A stretch of 12,706 bases of DNA from NCBI GenBank assembly GCA_937924555.1, contig CALDSN010000050.1, positions 1 to 12,706 of the forward strand, in the 5' to 3' direction. The DNA is from an uncultured bacterium. Lineage in GTDB: Bacteria; Cloacimonadota; Cloacimonadia; Cloacimonadales; Cloacimonadaceae. Positions 1 through 7,022 of the stretch are shown here, one piece after another; the stretch's first letter is position 1, and each line of letters begins with the position of its first letter. The notes beneath the pieces are model-generated. The model was not told where the DNA came from. It ran no database searches and saw only the letters and a program-made list of their open reading frames with translations. The position numbers were made by a program, and so were the translations under genes.

Positions 1-1
1 C

Positions 2-589
2 CCCTACGCTGCCACAAATATTACAGACTTCTGGCGGAGATGGCATATAAGCCTTTCGGACTGGATTAGGGACTATCTGTTCTTTCCACTTTCGGGGTTG
101 TCCACTAAGCGTGTGTGGCAGATGCTATTCGTGCCCCTCATTGCCATGGGCTTGTGTGGCATATGGCATGGCTCAGGTTGGAAGTATCTGGCATGGGGTT
201 TGTTCCATGGATTCTTGATTGCTCTATATCAGTTCAAGGGTAAAAGCATAGCCAAGCAGGTGTTTGGCAAGAATGTTGTTGCTCGTTTGTTTGCAAACCT
301 GATGTTTGTGGGTGTGATTGTGGTATCCTGGTACTTCTTCTATCCGCCTACCACGGAGCACAGCTTACCTTTAGAGACCGGCAAGATCAATATGCTTAAG
401 CTTGCCTTCCTTGCGGGCTGTGTGCTTCTAACTGCATGGTTGAAAGGTGGATTGCTCAAGCTGAGGCTTCCCGGCTTTGTTACCGCTCTTAGATTTAACC
501 CGATCCTAATGCACTCAGTGCTGTTAGTGATCACTTTGGTGATTGGTATGTTTAATTCGGATAACACCTTTGTATATGTCGATTTTTAA
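2..589 (+). CDS. MBOAT-family membrane O-acyltransferase, 3' part only
   Basis: The reading frame is open from base 2 and ends at TAA 587-589, so about the last 195 residues of a larger protein are visible; the start lies beyond the left edge. The visible part begins with the family core (FWRRWHISLSDW, bases 29-64) and continues with RDYLFFPL and a CGIWHG motif, whose His is the invariant, presumed catalytic residue of MBOAT proteins. Several hydrophobic segments follow and the protein ends in FVYVDF, close to the usual AlgI/DltB-like tail. An internal TTG at 98 is a possible start codon but would cut off the core motif, so it is not the real start. Known family members move acyl groups, often acetyl, across the inner membrane onto exported glycans, usually with an SGNH partner; such a partner gene overlaps this one at 576. 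The substrate is unknown. Family assignment is secure. Confidence 0.93.
   Translation, partial: PYAATNITDFWRRWHISLSDWIRDYLFFPLSGLSTKRVWQMLFVPLIAMGLCGIWHGSGWKYLAWGLFHGFLIALYQFKGKSIAKQVFGKNVVARLFANLMFVGVIVVSWYFFYPPTTEHSLPLETGKINMLKLAFLAGCVLLTAWLKGGLLKLRLPGFVTALRFNPILMHSVLLVITLVIGMFNSDNTFVYVDF
53..84 (+). repeat. Direct repeat, copy 1, within the upstream MBOAT gene
   Basis: Bases 53-84 match 2394-2425 at 31 of 32 positions; the only difference is C61 against T2402, and 62-84 is a perfect 23-base match. Both copies encode the same conserved MBOAT core, so paralogy plus codon conservation explains them. They remain a direct repeat 2341 bp apart that flanks the whole SGNH-like gene. Confidence 0.9.
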
Positions 590-1535
590 GCTTAAGTCGT
601 TTTGGGTGATTCTATTATCTCTGTTGGCAACCGCAGGGATATGTGTCGCGTTGTTGTTTGTGTTTCCTCTGCCGGAGACGAATTACATCAAGGCTTTCTA
701 CGATAAAGAAATGAAGCTGAAGTCCATCGCAGATGCCAAGAAGATAATCTTTATAGGTGGCTCCAATCTTGCCTTTGGTTTGCATTCCGACATGGTGCAG
801 AAAGCTTATCCTGATTATCAAGTCATCAACATGGGCTTGAATGCCGGGGTGGGGCTTAAAACCATGATAGACCAGGTTCAGCCATATGTGGGGAAGGACG
901 ACATTGTTATCATCACCCCAGAATATGAGCAGTTCAGCAACCTGTTCTTTGGCAACAGTGCAGACTTGTACCTGGAAGTGCTGATAGACCAACCTAGGTT
1001 TATTAAACTGATGTCTATTCATAGTGTCCCCTCCATTCTGGAAGCCTTCCCCTCTGCTTTGCAGATTCGGGCTATAGCAATGTTGCAAAAGGCTTTGGGC
1101 AAGGATGCCCCACCAAGTGTGTACAAACGCGATGCCTTCAATCAGTTTGGGGATGTCAATAGCCACACCGAGGTGGATAGCACCAAGCTTGACCCGCGTG
1201 AGTATGCTGATGTGTCCTACAAAGACACCAAGTTCCGTAACAAAGAAGCTGCCATAGCGTATATCAAAGGGTTCAGAGACTATTGTTCCGGCAAAGAAGC
1301 CCGCATGTACATTGGCTACCCTGTGTTTCTGCACAGCATTTATCAGCGCAGCACAAAAGAGATAAACAGCATCCACGAGGCTATTACTGCCGCAGGGATA
1401 GATGTATTGTACTCACCTGCCCAAAGCGTGTATGCAGATACCCTGTTCTTGGATACCACCTACCACCTGTTGTATCGTGGCAGTGCCATCCGTACCGCGG
1501 ACTTGGTTGGCTATATGCAAGCAGGAATTCGCTAA
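576..1535 (+). CDS. Membrane-anchored SGNH-hydrolase-like protein, probable partner of the flanking MBOATs
   Basis: The chosen start is ATG 576 (MSIFKLKSFW), giving 319 residues and a 14-base overlap with the upstream MBOAT. The frame is open upstream to a TTG at 543, but that extension is charged and precedes an otherwise normal N-terminus. Residues about 8-30 form a transmembrane anchor, so the rest is probably periplasmic. IIFIGGSN (57-64) resembles SGNH block I with Ser63 as candidate nucleophile. INMGLNAG (84-91) fits the block with conserved Gly and Asn, and a C-terminal DTTYH (Asp293, His297) supplies a candidate Asp-His pair. By analogy with AlgJ/AlgX and PatB (established for those systems), it may take the acyl group delivered by an MBOAT and place it on a polysaccharide. 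Function is inferred from motifs and position; the exact family is not certain. No strong ribosome site precedes 576, consistent with translational coupling. Confidence 0.8.
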   Translation: MSIFKLKSFWVILLSLLATAGICVALLFVFPLPETNYIKAFYDKEMKLKSIADAKKIIFIGGSNLAFGLHSDMVQKAYPDYQVINMGLNAGVGLKTMIDQVQPYVGKDDIVIITPEYEQFSNLFFGNSADLYLEVLIDQPRFIKLMSIHSVPSILEAFPSALQIRAIAMLQKALGKDAPPSVYKRDAFNQFGDVNSHTEVDSTKLDPREYADVSYKDTKFRNKEAAIAYIKGFRDYCSGKEARMYIGYPVFLHSIYQRSTKEINSIHEAITAAGIDVLYSPAQSVYADTLFLDTTYHLLYRGSAIRTADLVGYMQAGIR

Positions 1536-1550
1536 CTTTAGAGGGTAAAC

Positions 1551-2699
1551 ATGGTCTCATTGAAGTTCTTCGGGTTTCTTATTCTTGCCTTAGCTCCATA
1601 TTGGCTGATACCCAAACAGGCAATGAGGAATATATTCCTTGGGCTAATCAGCATGGCATATCTATACTTGTTAGATAGCAATGCAGCTATTATGACGGCA
1701 TGCCTTAGTGTATTCACATATTCAATGGGTAGATTGCTCCATACTGTTAAGCTGAAGGGCTTGGTGCACGGGATATCTGTTATTTTGGTGCTTGGAGTAT
1801 TAGTCTTTTTCAAGTATCTGGGGATGTTTAATGGCGTTTTGGGCAGTCTGGCAGGATTTGTGGATGGATTACCCGTATTCAACATAAGCAAGTTGATCCT
1901 TCCTTTGGGATTATCCTATATTGTTTTCAAGCATATAAGCTATCTTACAGACATCAAATGGGGTCTGGTGCAGCCGGGCAGATTCATCGATTTCCTTGTT
2001 TACAGCAGCCTGTTCACCATCTTTGTGGCAGGACCCATAGAGCGCTTCGAACGTTTGAAGCCCCAGTTGGAGAGCAGCAGGATACCCTTTGCTTGGAATG
2101 ATTTGGAATACGGCTTCATGCGGATTGTATTTGGCATGGTGAAGAAGCTTATCTTTGCGGATTGGCTTGGCTATTTGATTAATCCTGTTTGGCAGAATCC
2201 TCATCTCTATTCATGGGAGATAGGGATGCTAGCCCTTGTTGGTTATGCTTTGCAGATATACTTCGACTTCGCCGGATACAGTGACATAGCCATTGGTGCT
2301 TCACGCCTGTTTGGGCTGAAGATAATGGAGAACTTCAACAATCCTTATCTTGCGCCAAATATCAGCCAATTCTGGCGCAGATGGCACATATCTCTTTCGG
2401 ATTGGATTAGGGACTATCTGTTCTTCCCCCTTTCTCAGATAAGTAGTGCGCGCCTTTGGACAATCCTTTTCGTCCCCGTGATAGCCATGGCTCTTTGTGG
2501 CTTGTGGCACGGAGCTGCGTGGCACTATGTGCTTTGGGGTGTTTGGCATGGACTGGGTTTATCTGTGTACCAGATTTGGGGCAACTATAAAAGGTCGCAC
2601 AAAGCCGTGGCTAAAGCTGTTAAAGGCTCTTGGTTTGGCTACACCGCTATTTTAATGAATTTCAGTTTTGTTACGCTTGGTTGGTGGTGGTTCCGTTGA
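1551..2699 (+). CDS. MBOAT-family O-acyltransferase, second paralogue, C-terminally short
   Basis: The ATG at 1551 is preceded by GAGGG (1541-1545) and follows the SGNH-like gene by 15 bases. The 382-residue multispanning protein carries a complete MBOAT core: GPIERFERLKPQL (161-173), YFDFAGYSDIAIG (237-249), FWRRWHISL (274-282), and CGLWHG with candidate catalytic His320. It is clearly paralogous to the partial MBOAT at the left edge; from FWRRWH through FFPLS the two are identical over 22 residues. The oddity is the end: it stops at LGWWWFR, the equivalent of VSWYFFYPP in the upstream copy, which continues for about 78 more residues with further membrane segments. The 51 bases after TGA 2697-2699 hold no recognisable tail in any frame. 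AlgI-like proteins are commonly nearer 450-500 residues, so this is either a short functional variant or a truncated, perhaps dead, copy. Confidence 0.88.
   Translation: MVSLKFFGFLILALAPYWLIPKQAMRNIFLGLISMAYLYLLDSNAAIMTACLSVFTYSMGRLLHTVKLKGLVHGISVILVLGVLVFFKYLGMFNGVLGSLAGFVDGLPVFNISKLILPLGLSYIVFKHISYLTDIKWGLVQPGRFIDFLVYSSLFTIFVAGPIERFERLKPQLESSRIPFAWNDLEYGFMRIVFGMVKKLIFADWLGYLINPVWQNPHLYSWEIGMLALVGYALQIYFDFAGYSDIAIGASRLFGLKIMENFNNPYLAPNISQFWRRWHISLSDWIRDYLFFPLSQISSARLWTILFVPVIAMALCGLWHGAAWHYVLWGVWHGLGLSVYQIWGNYKRSHKAVAKAVKGSWFGYTAILMNFSFVTLGWWWFR
2394..2425 (+). repeat. Direct repeat, copy 2, within the downstream MBOAT gene
   Basis: This is the partner of the copy at 53-84 (31 of 32 bases identical). 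It encodes the LSDWIRDYLFF part of the MBOAT core. Recombination between the copies would fuse the two MBOAT genes and delete the SGNH-like gene; that consequence is inference. Confidence 0.9.
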
Positions 2700-2750
2700 A
2701 CCGATCATCAATGCATATCCCCGGCACAACCCTTAAGTTGCGAGGTTAAC

Positions 2751-4229
2751 ATGAGATGTTTCAACCGTTCACAAAGTAGTATTGCCCTGCTAATGCTATT
2801 GCTTGGCTTGGCTTCTCTCCTGTTTGTTGCGGGATGCAAATCCTCCACAAAGCCTGATGAGACTGGCGGAGTTAGTGGTAAGGTTGCTCTTATTCCTGCT
2901 CCGGGATACTCCCCGGCAAACCCAACGGATTATTCAGGGGTGAAGGTCGCACTCTACCATCTGGCTACTTTGGATACCACAATTGTGCGGATAAATAGTG
3001 CTCATCCGGGCATTGGTGTTGTGATAAACCAAGAGACAGAGTTCGACCATCGCCTGCAATCCCCGGTGGCGACTACGACCACAGGTGTAGATGGGAGCTT
3101 CTCATTCAGCGGGCTTACCGCCGGAGATTATAATATTGCCTTTCTCAAAGAAGGTTGGTCGGTTAAGTACCTATTATACGTAAATGTCGCCGCCCAGAAC
3201 GTAACCAATGTCGGAAATCTGTCTATCCCCCAATCCATTGGCTTTAACACCACCGTGGATGCACCCACAACCTTCAAAAGCGACACAAGCTATTTCATCA
3301 CCAATACAGTAAACTTCATGGCACCTGTTACCATCGAAAAAGGTGCTCGCATATATGTGGACAAGAATGAATCCTTAAGGTTCAACAACACAGTTACCAT
3401 TGCGGAGGGAAGCTCGGAGGATGCTTACTGGAAGTTAGACACCAGCGAGAACCTGTACCAAACCACCAAGAGTTCAATAGACTCCACCATGTTCTTTGGC
3501 GATGTTACGCTGAACGAGCCTGCCAGCGGTTTAAGCTCGGGATTGGTACGGCATGTTTATGATGGCATAAAGTTGAACACCGCCAATGCCTTTCTAACTG
3601 ATGTGCAGGTATATGATTTCTCCACCGGAGTTTCCTTCGGTGATACTGGAGTTTGCGAAAGAGTATGCCTCAGAAATGGCAGAGTAAGAGGCATCCATTC
3701 ATACAGCTTAAACGGTTCGGCAACGGTTAAGAAGAGCATAATTGCCAAAGTGATAGAGGGATTTCTCGTTGCGGCAAGCGGAGGATTCACTGTGGAGGAC
3801 AGCTATTTTATCGATAACGACACCTCCATTTTCCCGCAGGACTGTTCTGGTTCTGTGCAGCATTGTTGCTTCGAAAGGAATACCTACGATATCCGCGAAC
3901 TGAATGCCAACACTAACATCCAGTATAACAACTTCTATTCCAACAAGTATATCGCAATCTATCCCCGTAGGCTTGCCACTATCTCTAACAACAACTTTTA
4001 CCAAACTGACTATATGTTTATCAGCATCCGCATGGAACTGGGACCGCACTTCTCCATCGTGGATAGCGATCTTCTTGCCGAACAGAACTATTGGGCTCCA
4101 GTCGACCCGGAGGAGTTTCTTTTAGATTCCGGTGACAACCACCTATATCCCAATCAGGGTTGTTGGTTCGATATTGACTGCTTACCGAAAAAGACTGGCA
4201 GAGTGGTATCTGCCGGAGTGCGTAACTGA
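2751..4229 (+). CDS. Predicted surface lipoprotein with regulatory-like beta-sandwich and beta-helix-like region
   Basis: ATG 2751 is preceded by GAGGT (2742-2746) and gives 492 residues. The N-terminus is a lipoprotein signal: charged start, a hydrophobic run at about 11-26, then the lipobox VAGC with Cys29 as lipidation site. Position +2 is Lys, so under the enterobacterial rule it would go to the outer membrane. Residues about 38-150 look like a carboxypeptidase-regulatory-like domain (GGVSGKVALIP, then GVDGSFSFSGLTAGDYNIAFLKEG). Residues about 165-470 contain repeated short beta-rich, Asn-rich stretches (NNFYSNKY, ISNNNFYQTDY) typical of a right-handed parallel beta-helix of the kind found in glycan-binding or glycan-cleaving proteins. 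No catalytic signature and no obvious C-terminal sorting domain are visible. It sits between the O-acylation module and the sugar operon, so a role at the surface glycan is plausible but unproven. Confidence 0.82.
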   Translation: MRCFNRSQSSIALLMLLLGLASLLFVAGCKSSTKPDETGGVSGKVALIPAPGYSPANPTDYSGVKVALYHLATLDTTIVRINSAHPGIGVVINQETEFDHRLQSPVATTTTGVDGSFSFSGLTAGDYNIAFLKEGWSVKYLLYVNVAAQNVTNVGNLSIPQSIGFNTTVDAPTTFKSDTSYFITNTVNFMAPVTIEKGARIYVDKNESLRFNNTVTIAEGSSEDAYWKLDTSENLYQTTKSSIDSTMFFGDVTLNEPASGLSSGLVRHVYDGIKLNTANAFLTDVQVYDFSTGVSFGDTGVCERVCLRNGRVRGIHSYSLNGSATVKKSIIAKVIEGFLVAASGGFTVEDSYFIDNDTSIFPQDCSGSVQHCCFERNTYDIRELNANTNIQYNNFYSNKYIAIYPRRLATISNNNFYQTDYMFISIRMELGPHFSIVDSDLLAEQNYWAPVDPEEFLLDSGDNHLYPNQGCWFDIDCLPKKTGRVVSAGVRN

Positions 4230-4235
4230 TTGGGG

Positions 4236-4249
4236 GTGTATAAATACAC
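4236..4249. promoter_or_regulatory. 14-bp palindrome after the lipoprotein gene
   Basis: GTGTATAAATACAC is a perfect dyad: arms GTGTAT (4236-4241) and ATACAC (4244-4249) around AA. It begins six bases after the lipoprotein stop codon. The two-base centre is too small for a good RNA loop and no T-run follows, so a protein-binding site is more likely than a terminator. The centre also contains TATAAA, resembling a -10 element, but no convincing -35 lies at the right distance. Function is unknown. Confidence 0.35.
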
Positions 4250-4313
4250 TCTATTTCTCACATGATAATTGTATCTAAAATCAACCACTATGCCACAACA
4301 TCTCACAAGTCTC

Positions 4314-4398
4314 TCTTGCTTTCATTGCATGATCATTACTTAATCATTACGGACTAAACATGCAATGAGTACGCAATGATCAGGTAATAACGGCAAGG
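4314..4398. repeat. 85-bp imperfect dyad built from 11-base TCATTRC units
   Basis: The left arm has three consecutive 11-base units beginning TCATTGC (4322), TCATTAC (4333) and TCATTAC (4344). The right arm has the inverse motifs GCAATGA (4362), GCAATGA (4373) and GTAATAA (4384), also every 11 bases. All three pairs are symmetric about base 4356. Pairing base i with 8712 minus i matches 24 of 30 positions from 4322 to 4351, two of them G-T. An outer clamp CTTGC (4315-4319) pairs with GCAAG (4393-4397). As RNA it would form a long interrupted hairpin with a short loop; as DNA it places like motifs on one helical face. There is no T-run after it. It ends 36 bases before the flippase start. It could be a leader hairpin, an operator array or an interspersed repeat. 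Confidence 0.75.
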
Positions 4399-4423
4399 AC
4401 AAGACAGGGAAACCGCAGAAATT

Positions 4424-4428
4424 AAGGA
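4424..4428 (+). promoter_or_regulatory. Ribosome binding site supporting the TTG start of the flippase gene
   Basis: AAGGA at 4424-4428 lies six bases before TTG 4435. The first in-frame ATG is about 33 codons further in, beyond the basic N-terminal segment usual in this family, so this site decides in favour of the TTG start. Confidence 0.6.
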
Positions 4429-4434
4429 TTTAAA

Positions 4435-5802
4435 TTGAAAATTGCAAGCATAGCAAAGAAACTGAGCTCCAAGTCATTTTACCAAACGAGGAACGGGAAG
4501 ATATTCTCTAACCTTTCCTCCTCAATCGTGTTCAAGTTTGTGAACATGATCATCAGCTTCCTGATGGTGCCGATAACGCTGGACTATCTGGATAAGACCA
4601 GATACGGTTTATGGGCTGCGCTATCCTCGGTTTTAGCGTGGTTCTTTATCTTTGACGTGGGGATTGGCAGCGGCTTACGCAACAAGTATGTAGAACTTAA
4701 GGCAAAGGGCAGAATTGCCGAGATAAAAGAGTATGTAAGCACAGCTTACTTCCTGTTTGGTGCCATTGCGATTTTAATCGTGATTGCCTTCACCATTGCA
4801 AACATGTTCCTGGATTGGAGCAGGATGCTAAATGCACCGGCATCCATGAAGGGAGAGCTGAGCGAAACTGTATCAGTCGTGTTCATTGTGCTGTGCCTGA
4901 ACTTTGTGCTGAAACTGATAAACACAATCCTGACCGCAGACCTTAAGAATGGTATCAGCAACGGCATGGCGGTGGTGGCACATATCATCACCTTTGTTGG
5001 GATTATAATCCTATCACATGTAACCGCTCCCTCTATCTTGAAGTATGCCTTGCTCTATACCGGAGCGAATTTCTTGGTCACATTAGTGGCTTCGCTATAC
5101 TTCTATCTGGGGATTTACAGGAATATAGCCCCCAGCATCAGCACCATTAACCTGAGCTTGTGGAGAGACTTGGTGTCTGTGGGAATGAAGTTCTTCTTTA
5201 TCCAGATAATGGGTATTGTGTTCTTCCAAACCACCAGCTTGCTGATTAGCATCCTGATAGGGCCGGATTCCGTGGCGGATTACAACATCACGCAGAAATA
5301 CTTCTCCTTAGCCTCCATGCTGTTTGCCATGATGGTGCAGCCTCTTTGGACAGGCTATGGGGACGCATATTACCGCGGCGAGTATGATTGGATAAAAAGG
5401 ACATTCAAGCGTCTAACCAAGCTTTGGTTTGTTGTCTTTGCTGCCTTGTTGGTGATGATAGTAATCCAGAAGCCGGTGTTTGCCATTTGGCTAAAAGGGC
5501 GCATCGAGGTGGATTATGTGATGTCCATCCTGTTTGTGATCTTCTATGCCATGCAGATGAATACGGTTATCTATAACTCATTTATCAGCTCCACCTCGAA
5601 GCTGAAGCTATCTATGATTCTGGGCACGGTGATTGTGCCTTTCTATATTCCGATTGCGGTGGTGTTAGTGAAATACCTGCACTTGGGACCTAAAGGGATA
5701 ATCATCTCTCTTATCTGCGTGCAAGCGATACCTGCGGTAATTCTCACCCCCATCCAGAGCTATAAAATTCTTAGCGGAGCACCCGGTATATGGCAGAAAT
5801 GA
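4435..5802 (+). CDS. Wzx-type polysaccharide flippase (MOP/PST superfamily)
   Basis: Predicted integral inner-membrane protein of 455 residues that flips lipid-linked oligosaccharide to the periplasmic face. The N-terminus is basic and soluble (KIASIAKKLSSKSFYQTRNGK), followed by many hydrophobic segments, consistent with about 12 membrane spans. The stretch LDYLDKTRYGLWAALSSVLAWFFIFDVGIGSGLRN, about residues 44-78, is typical of the Wzx/PST group (a YGLW motif, then DVGIGSGLRN). Length fits the family. A TTG start is used, with AAGGA six bases upstream. It is the first gene of the dense operon and overlaps the downstream glycosyltransferase by 13 bases (5790-5802). The substrate cannot be read from sequence; the neighbouring sugar genes suggest a glycan containing a 4-amino-4,6-dideoxy sugar. 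The family call is confident; transport direction and substrate are inferred. Confidence 0.9.
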   Translation: MKIASIAKKLSSKSFYQTRNGKIFSNLSSSIVFKFVNMIISFLMVPITLDYLDKTRYGLWAALSSVLAWFFIFDVGIGSGLRNKYVELKAKGRIAEIKEYVSTAYFLFGAIAILIVIAFTIANMFLDWSRMLNAPASMKGELSETVSVVFIVLCLNFVLKLINTILTADLKNGISNGMAVVAHIITFVGIIILSHVTAPSILKYALLYTGANFLVTLVASLYFYLGIYRNIAPSISTINLSLWRDLVSVGMKFFFIQIMGIVFFQTTSLLISILIGPDSVADYNITQKYFSLASMLFAMMVQPLWTGYGDAYYRGEYDWIKRTFKRLTKLWFVVFAALLVMIVIQKPVFAIWLKGRIEVDYVMSILFVIFYAMQMNTVIYNSFISSTSKLKLSMILGTVIVPFYIPIAVVLVKYLHLGPKGIIISLICVQAIPAVILTPIQSYKILSGAPGIWQK

Positions 5803-7022
5803 AGCAGAAACTGAAAGTGGTGTGGATTTGCCACTTTGATAACGAAGAGATCAGGAAGGCAATGCATGTGAAGCGTGTGGTGCCGGAGTTTGCCAATTGG
5901 ATACCGGATACAGCTAAGGCACTTGCCGAGAGTGAGGATGTTGAACTGCATCTTGTGGCACCTTACTATTACATCTCTTCCGGGAAGTCCTTTAAGCTGG
6001 GTAAGATATATTACCACTTCTTTAATGCCGGGATGCCGTTTGTTAATAAGTCCTGGCGTCCCATCTTCAAGCGGGATGGGATAACGGATTTCTTTCTCAG
6101 TAAGCTGGCTGTGCGTAGGATAGTGAACAGGATTAAACCTGATGTAATCCACCTGCAAGGAGCAGAAAACCCGTATTACTCTGTGACGATACTACAGTTC
6201 CTGGGGATATACCCCGTTGTGGTGAATCTGCAAAGGATGGATTTAGAATTCAGTTGCGGAGAGGGTAAGTTGGCAGAAAGAAGACAGGAGATAGAGAAAG
6301 GCATCCTTACCAAGTTCCGGCACTTCTCGGTGCGCACGCGAAAGATGAAAGAGGACTTTCTGTCTTTTAATCCCAAGGGGATAACGCACTGGGTTAGCTA
6401 TGCTTTGCCGCAGGTGCAGCCAATAGCGTCTGAGAAGATTTATGACCTGGTGTTCTTTGCCAGATTGCATCCGCATAAAGGGATAGAAGACCTCATCCAT
6501 GCTCTTGCTAAAGTGAAGGAAGCGGTACCCACTGCTACACTATTGGTTATCGGTACATCAAGCCAAGCATATAAGCAAGAGTTGTTAGAGCTCAGCAGCA
6601 AGCTGGGAGTGGCGGATTCCATCACTTGGCGCAGTAAAATACCCACCAAGGATGAGTTGCATAAAGAAGTGTCCAAAGCCCGTGTATCGGTATTACCCAC
6701 CTACTTTGATGTTATTCCCGGTACAATTGTGGAGAGCATGCAGCTTGGTATCCCCGTGGTAAGCTATAAAGCGGGGAGCATCCCGGAGTTAAATGACCAG
6801 TTCGAGAGCGTGCTGTTGGTGGAGATTGGTGATGTGGACGGCATGGTGGCGCATATCATCAAGCTGTTAACGGACGAGGATAAATATCGCGAGATGGCAG
6901 AAAAGGGTGCGCAGTGTGTGCGTAACTGGTTTGCCGATGAGAGCGTGATAAGGCAACACTTAGAGTGCTATCGCAGCACTATTGAAGATTTTAACACAAG
7001 CAGTAAATCGAGGAGGAGCTGA
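5790..7022 (+). CDS. Glycosyltransferase, GT4-like (GT-B fold)
   Basis: A 410-residue cytoplasmic enzyme expected to move a sugar from a nucleotide donor to a lipid-linked or other glycan acceptor. The N-terminal half holds the acceptor domain, including IKPDVIHLQGAENPYYS (115-131). The C-terminal half carries the donor-site pattern: LVFFARLHPHKGIEDLI (220-236, with Arg225 and Lys230) and DVIPGTIVESMQLGIPVVS (307-325). The usual E-x7-E pair appears as Asp307 and Glu315, a conservative variant. ATG 5790 is preferred because GGAG (5776-5779) is 10 bases upstream; ATG 5799 would form a neat ATGA overlap but is 19 bases from that site. It is the only obvious glycosyltransferase in the window, so other transferases must be encoded elsewhere if a full repeat unit is made. 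Donor and acceptor are unknown. Confidence 0.9.
   Translation: MAEMKQKLKVVWICHFDNEEIRKAMHVKRVVPEFANWIPDTAKALAESEDVELHLVAPYYYISSGKSFKLGKIYYHFFNAGMPFVNKSWRPIFKRDGITDFFLSKLAVRRIVNRIKPDVIHLQGAENPYYSVTILQFLGIYPVVVNLQRMDLEFSCGEGKLAERRQEIEKGILTKFRHFSVRTRKMKEDFLSFNPKGITHWVSYALPQVQPIASEKIYDLVFFARLHPHKGIEDLIHALAKVKEAVPTATLLVIGTSSQAYKQELLELSSKLGVADSITWRSKIPTKDELHKEVSKARVSVLPTYFDVIPGTIVESMQLGIPVVSYKAGSIPELNDQFESVLLVEIGDVDGMVAHIIKLLTDEDKYREMAEKGAQCVRNWFADESVIRQHLECYRSTIEDFNTSSKSRRS
7011..7018 (+). promoter_or_regulatory. Strong Shine-Dalgarno of the nucleotidyltransferase gene
   Basis: AGGAGGAG lies inside the end of the glycosyltransferase gene, three bases before ATG 7022. It is the best ribosome site in the operon and supports reinitiation across the one-base TGATG junction. 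Confidence 0.7.

Noticed and set aside
98..589. Complete small membrane protein starting at TTG 98
   Set aside because: The frame is open to the left edge and encodes the conserved MBOAT core immediately upstream, so the TTG is internal.
615..1376. A 253-codon open frame on the minus strand
   Set aside because: It lies wholly opposite the SGNH-like gene, has no recognisable domain, and the plus-strand protein has clear motifs in the same region. It is a shadow frame.
2703..2713. Similarity of GATCATCAATG to the inverse of CATTGCATGATC in the 4323-4334 dyad arm
   Set aside because: The match is about 11 bases with one insertion and no second arm. It is too short to call a shared insertion boundary.
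2697..2740. Frameshift at the end of the second MBOAT
   Set aside because: Reading on in another frame gives only about a dozen unrelated residues before a stop; the missing tail of about 78 residues is not present, so a single indel cannot restore it.
4322..4390. CRISPR-like array
   Set aside because: The repeated motif is only 7 bases, units are 11 bases long with no spacers, the second half is inverted and no cas gene is near.
4230..4434. A confident sigma-70 promoter for the operon
   Set aside because: TATAAA and GATAAT can be found, but none has a convincing -35 at 16-18 bases. A promoter probably lies here, but I cannot place it.
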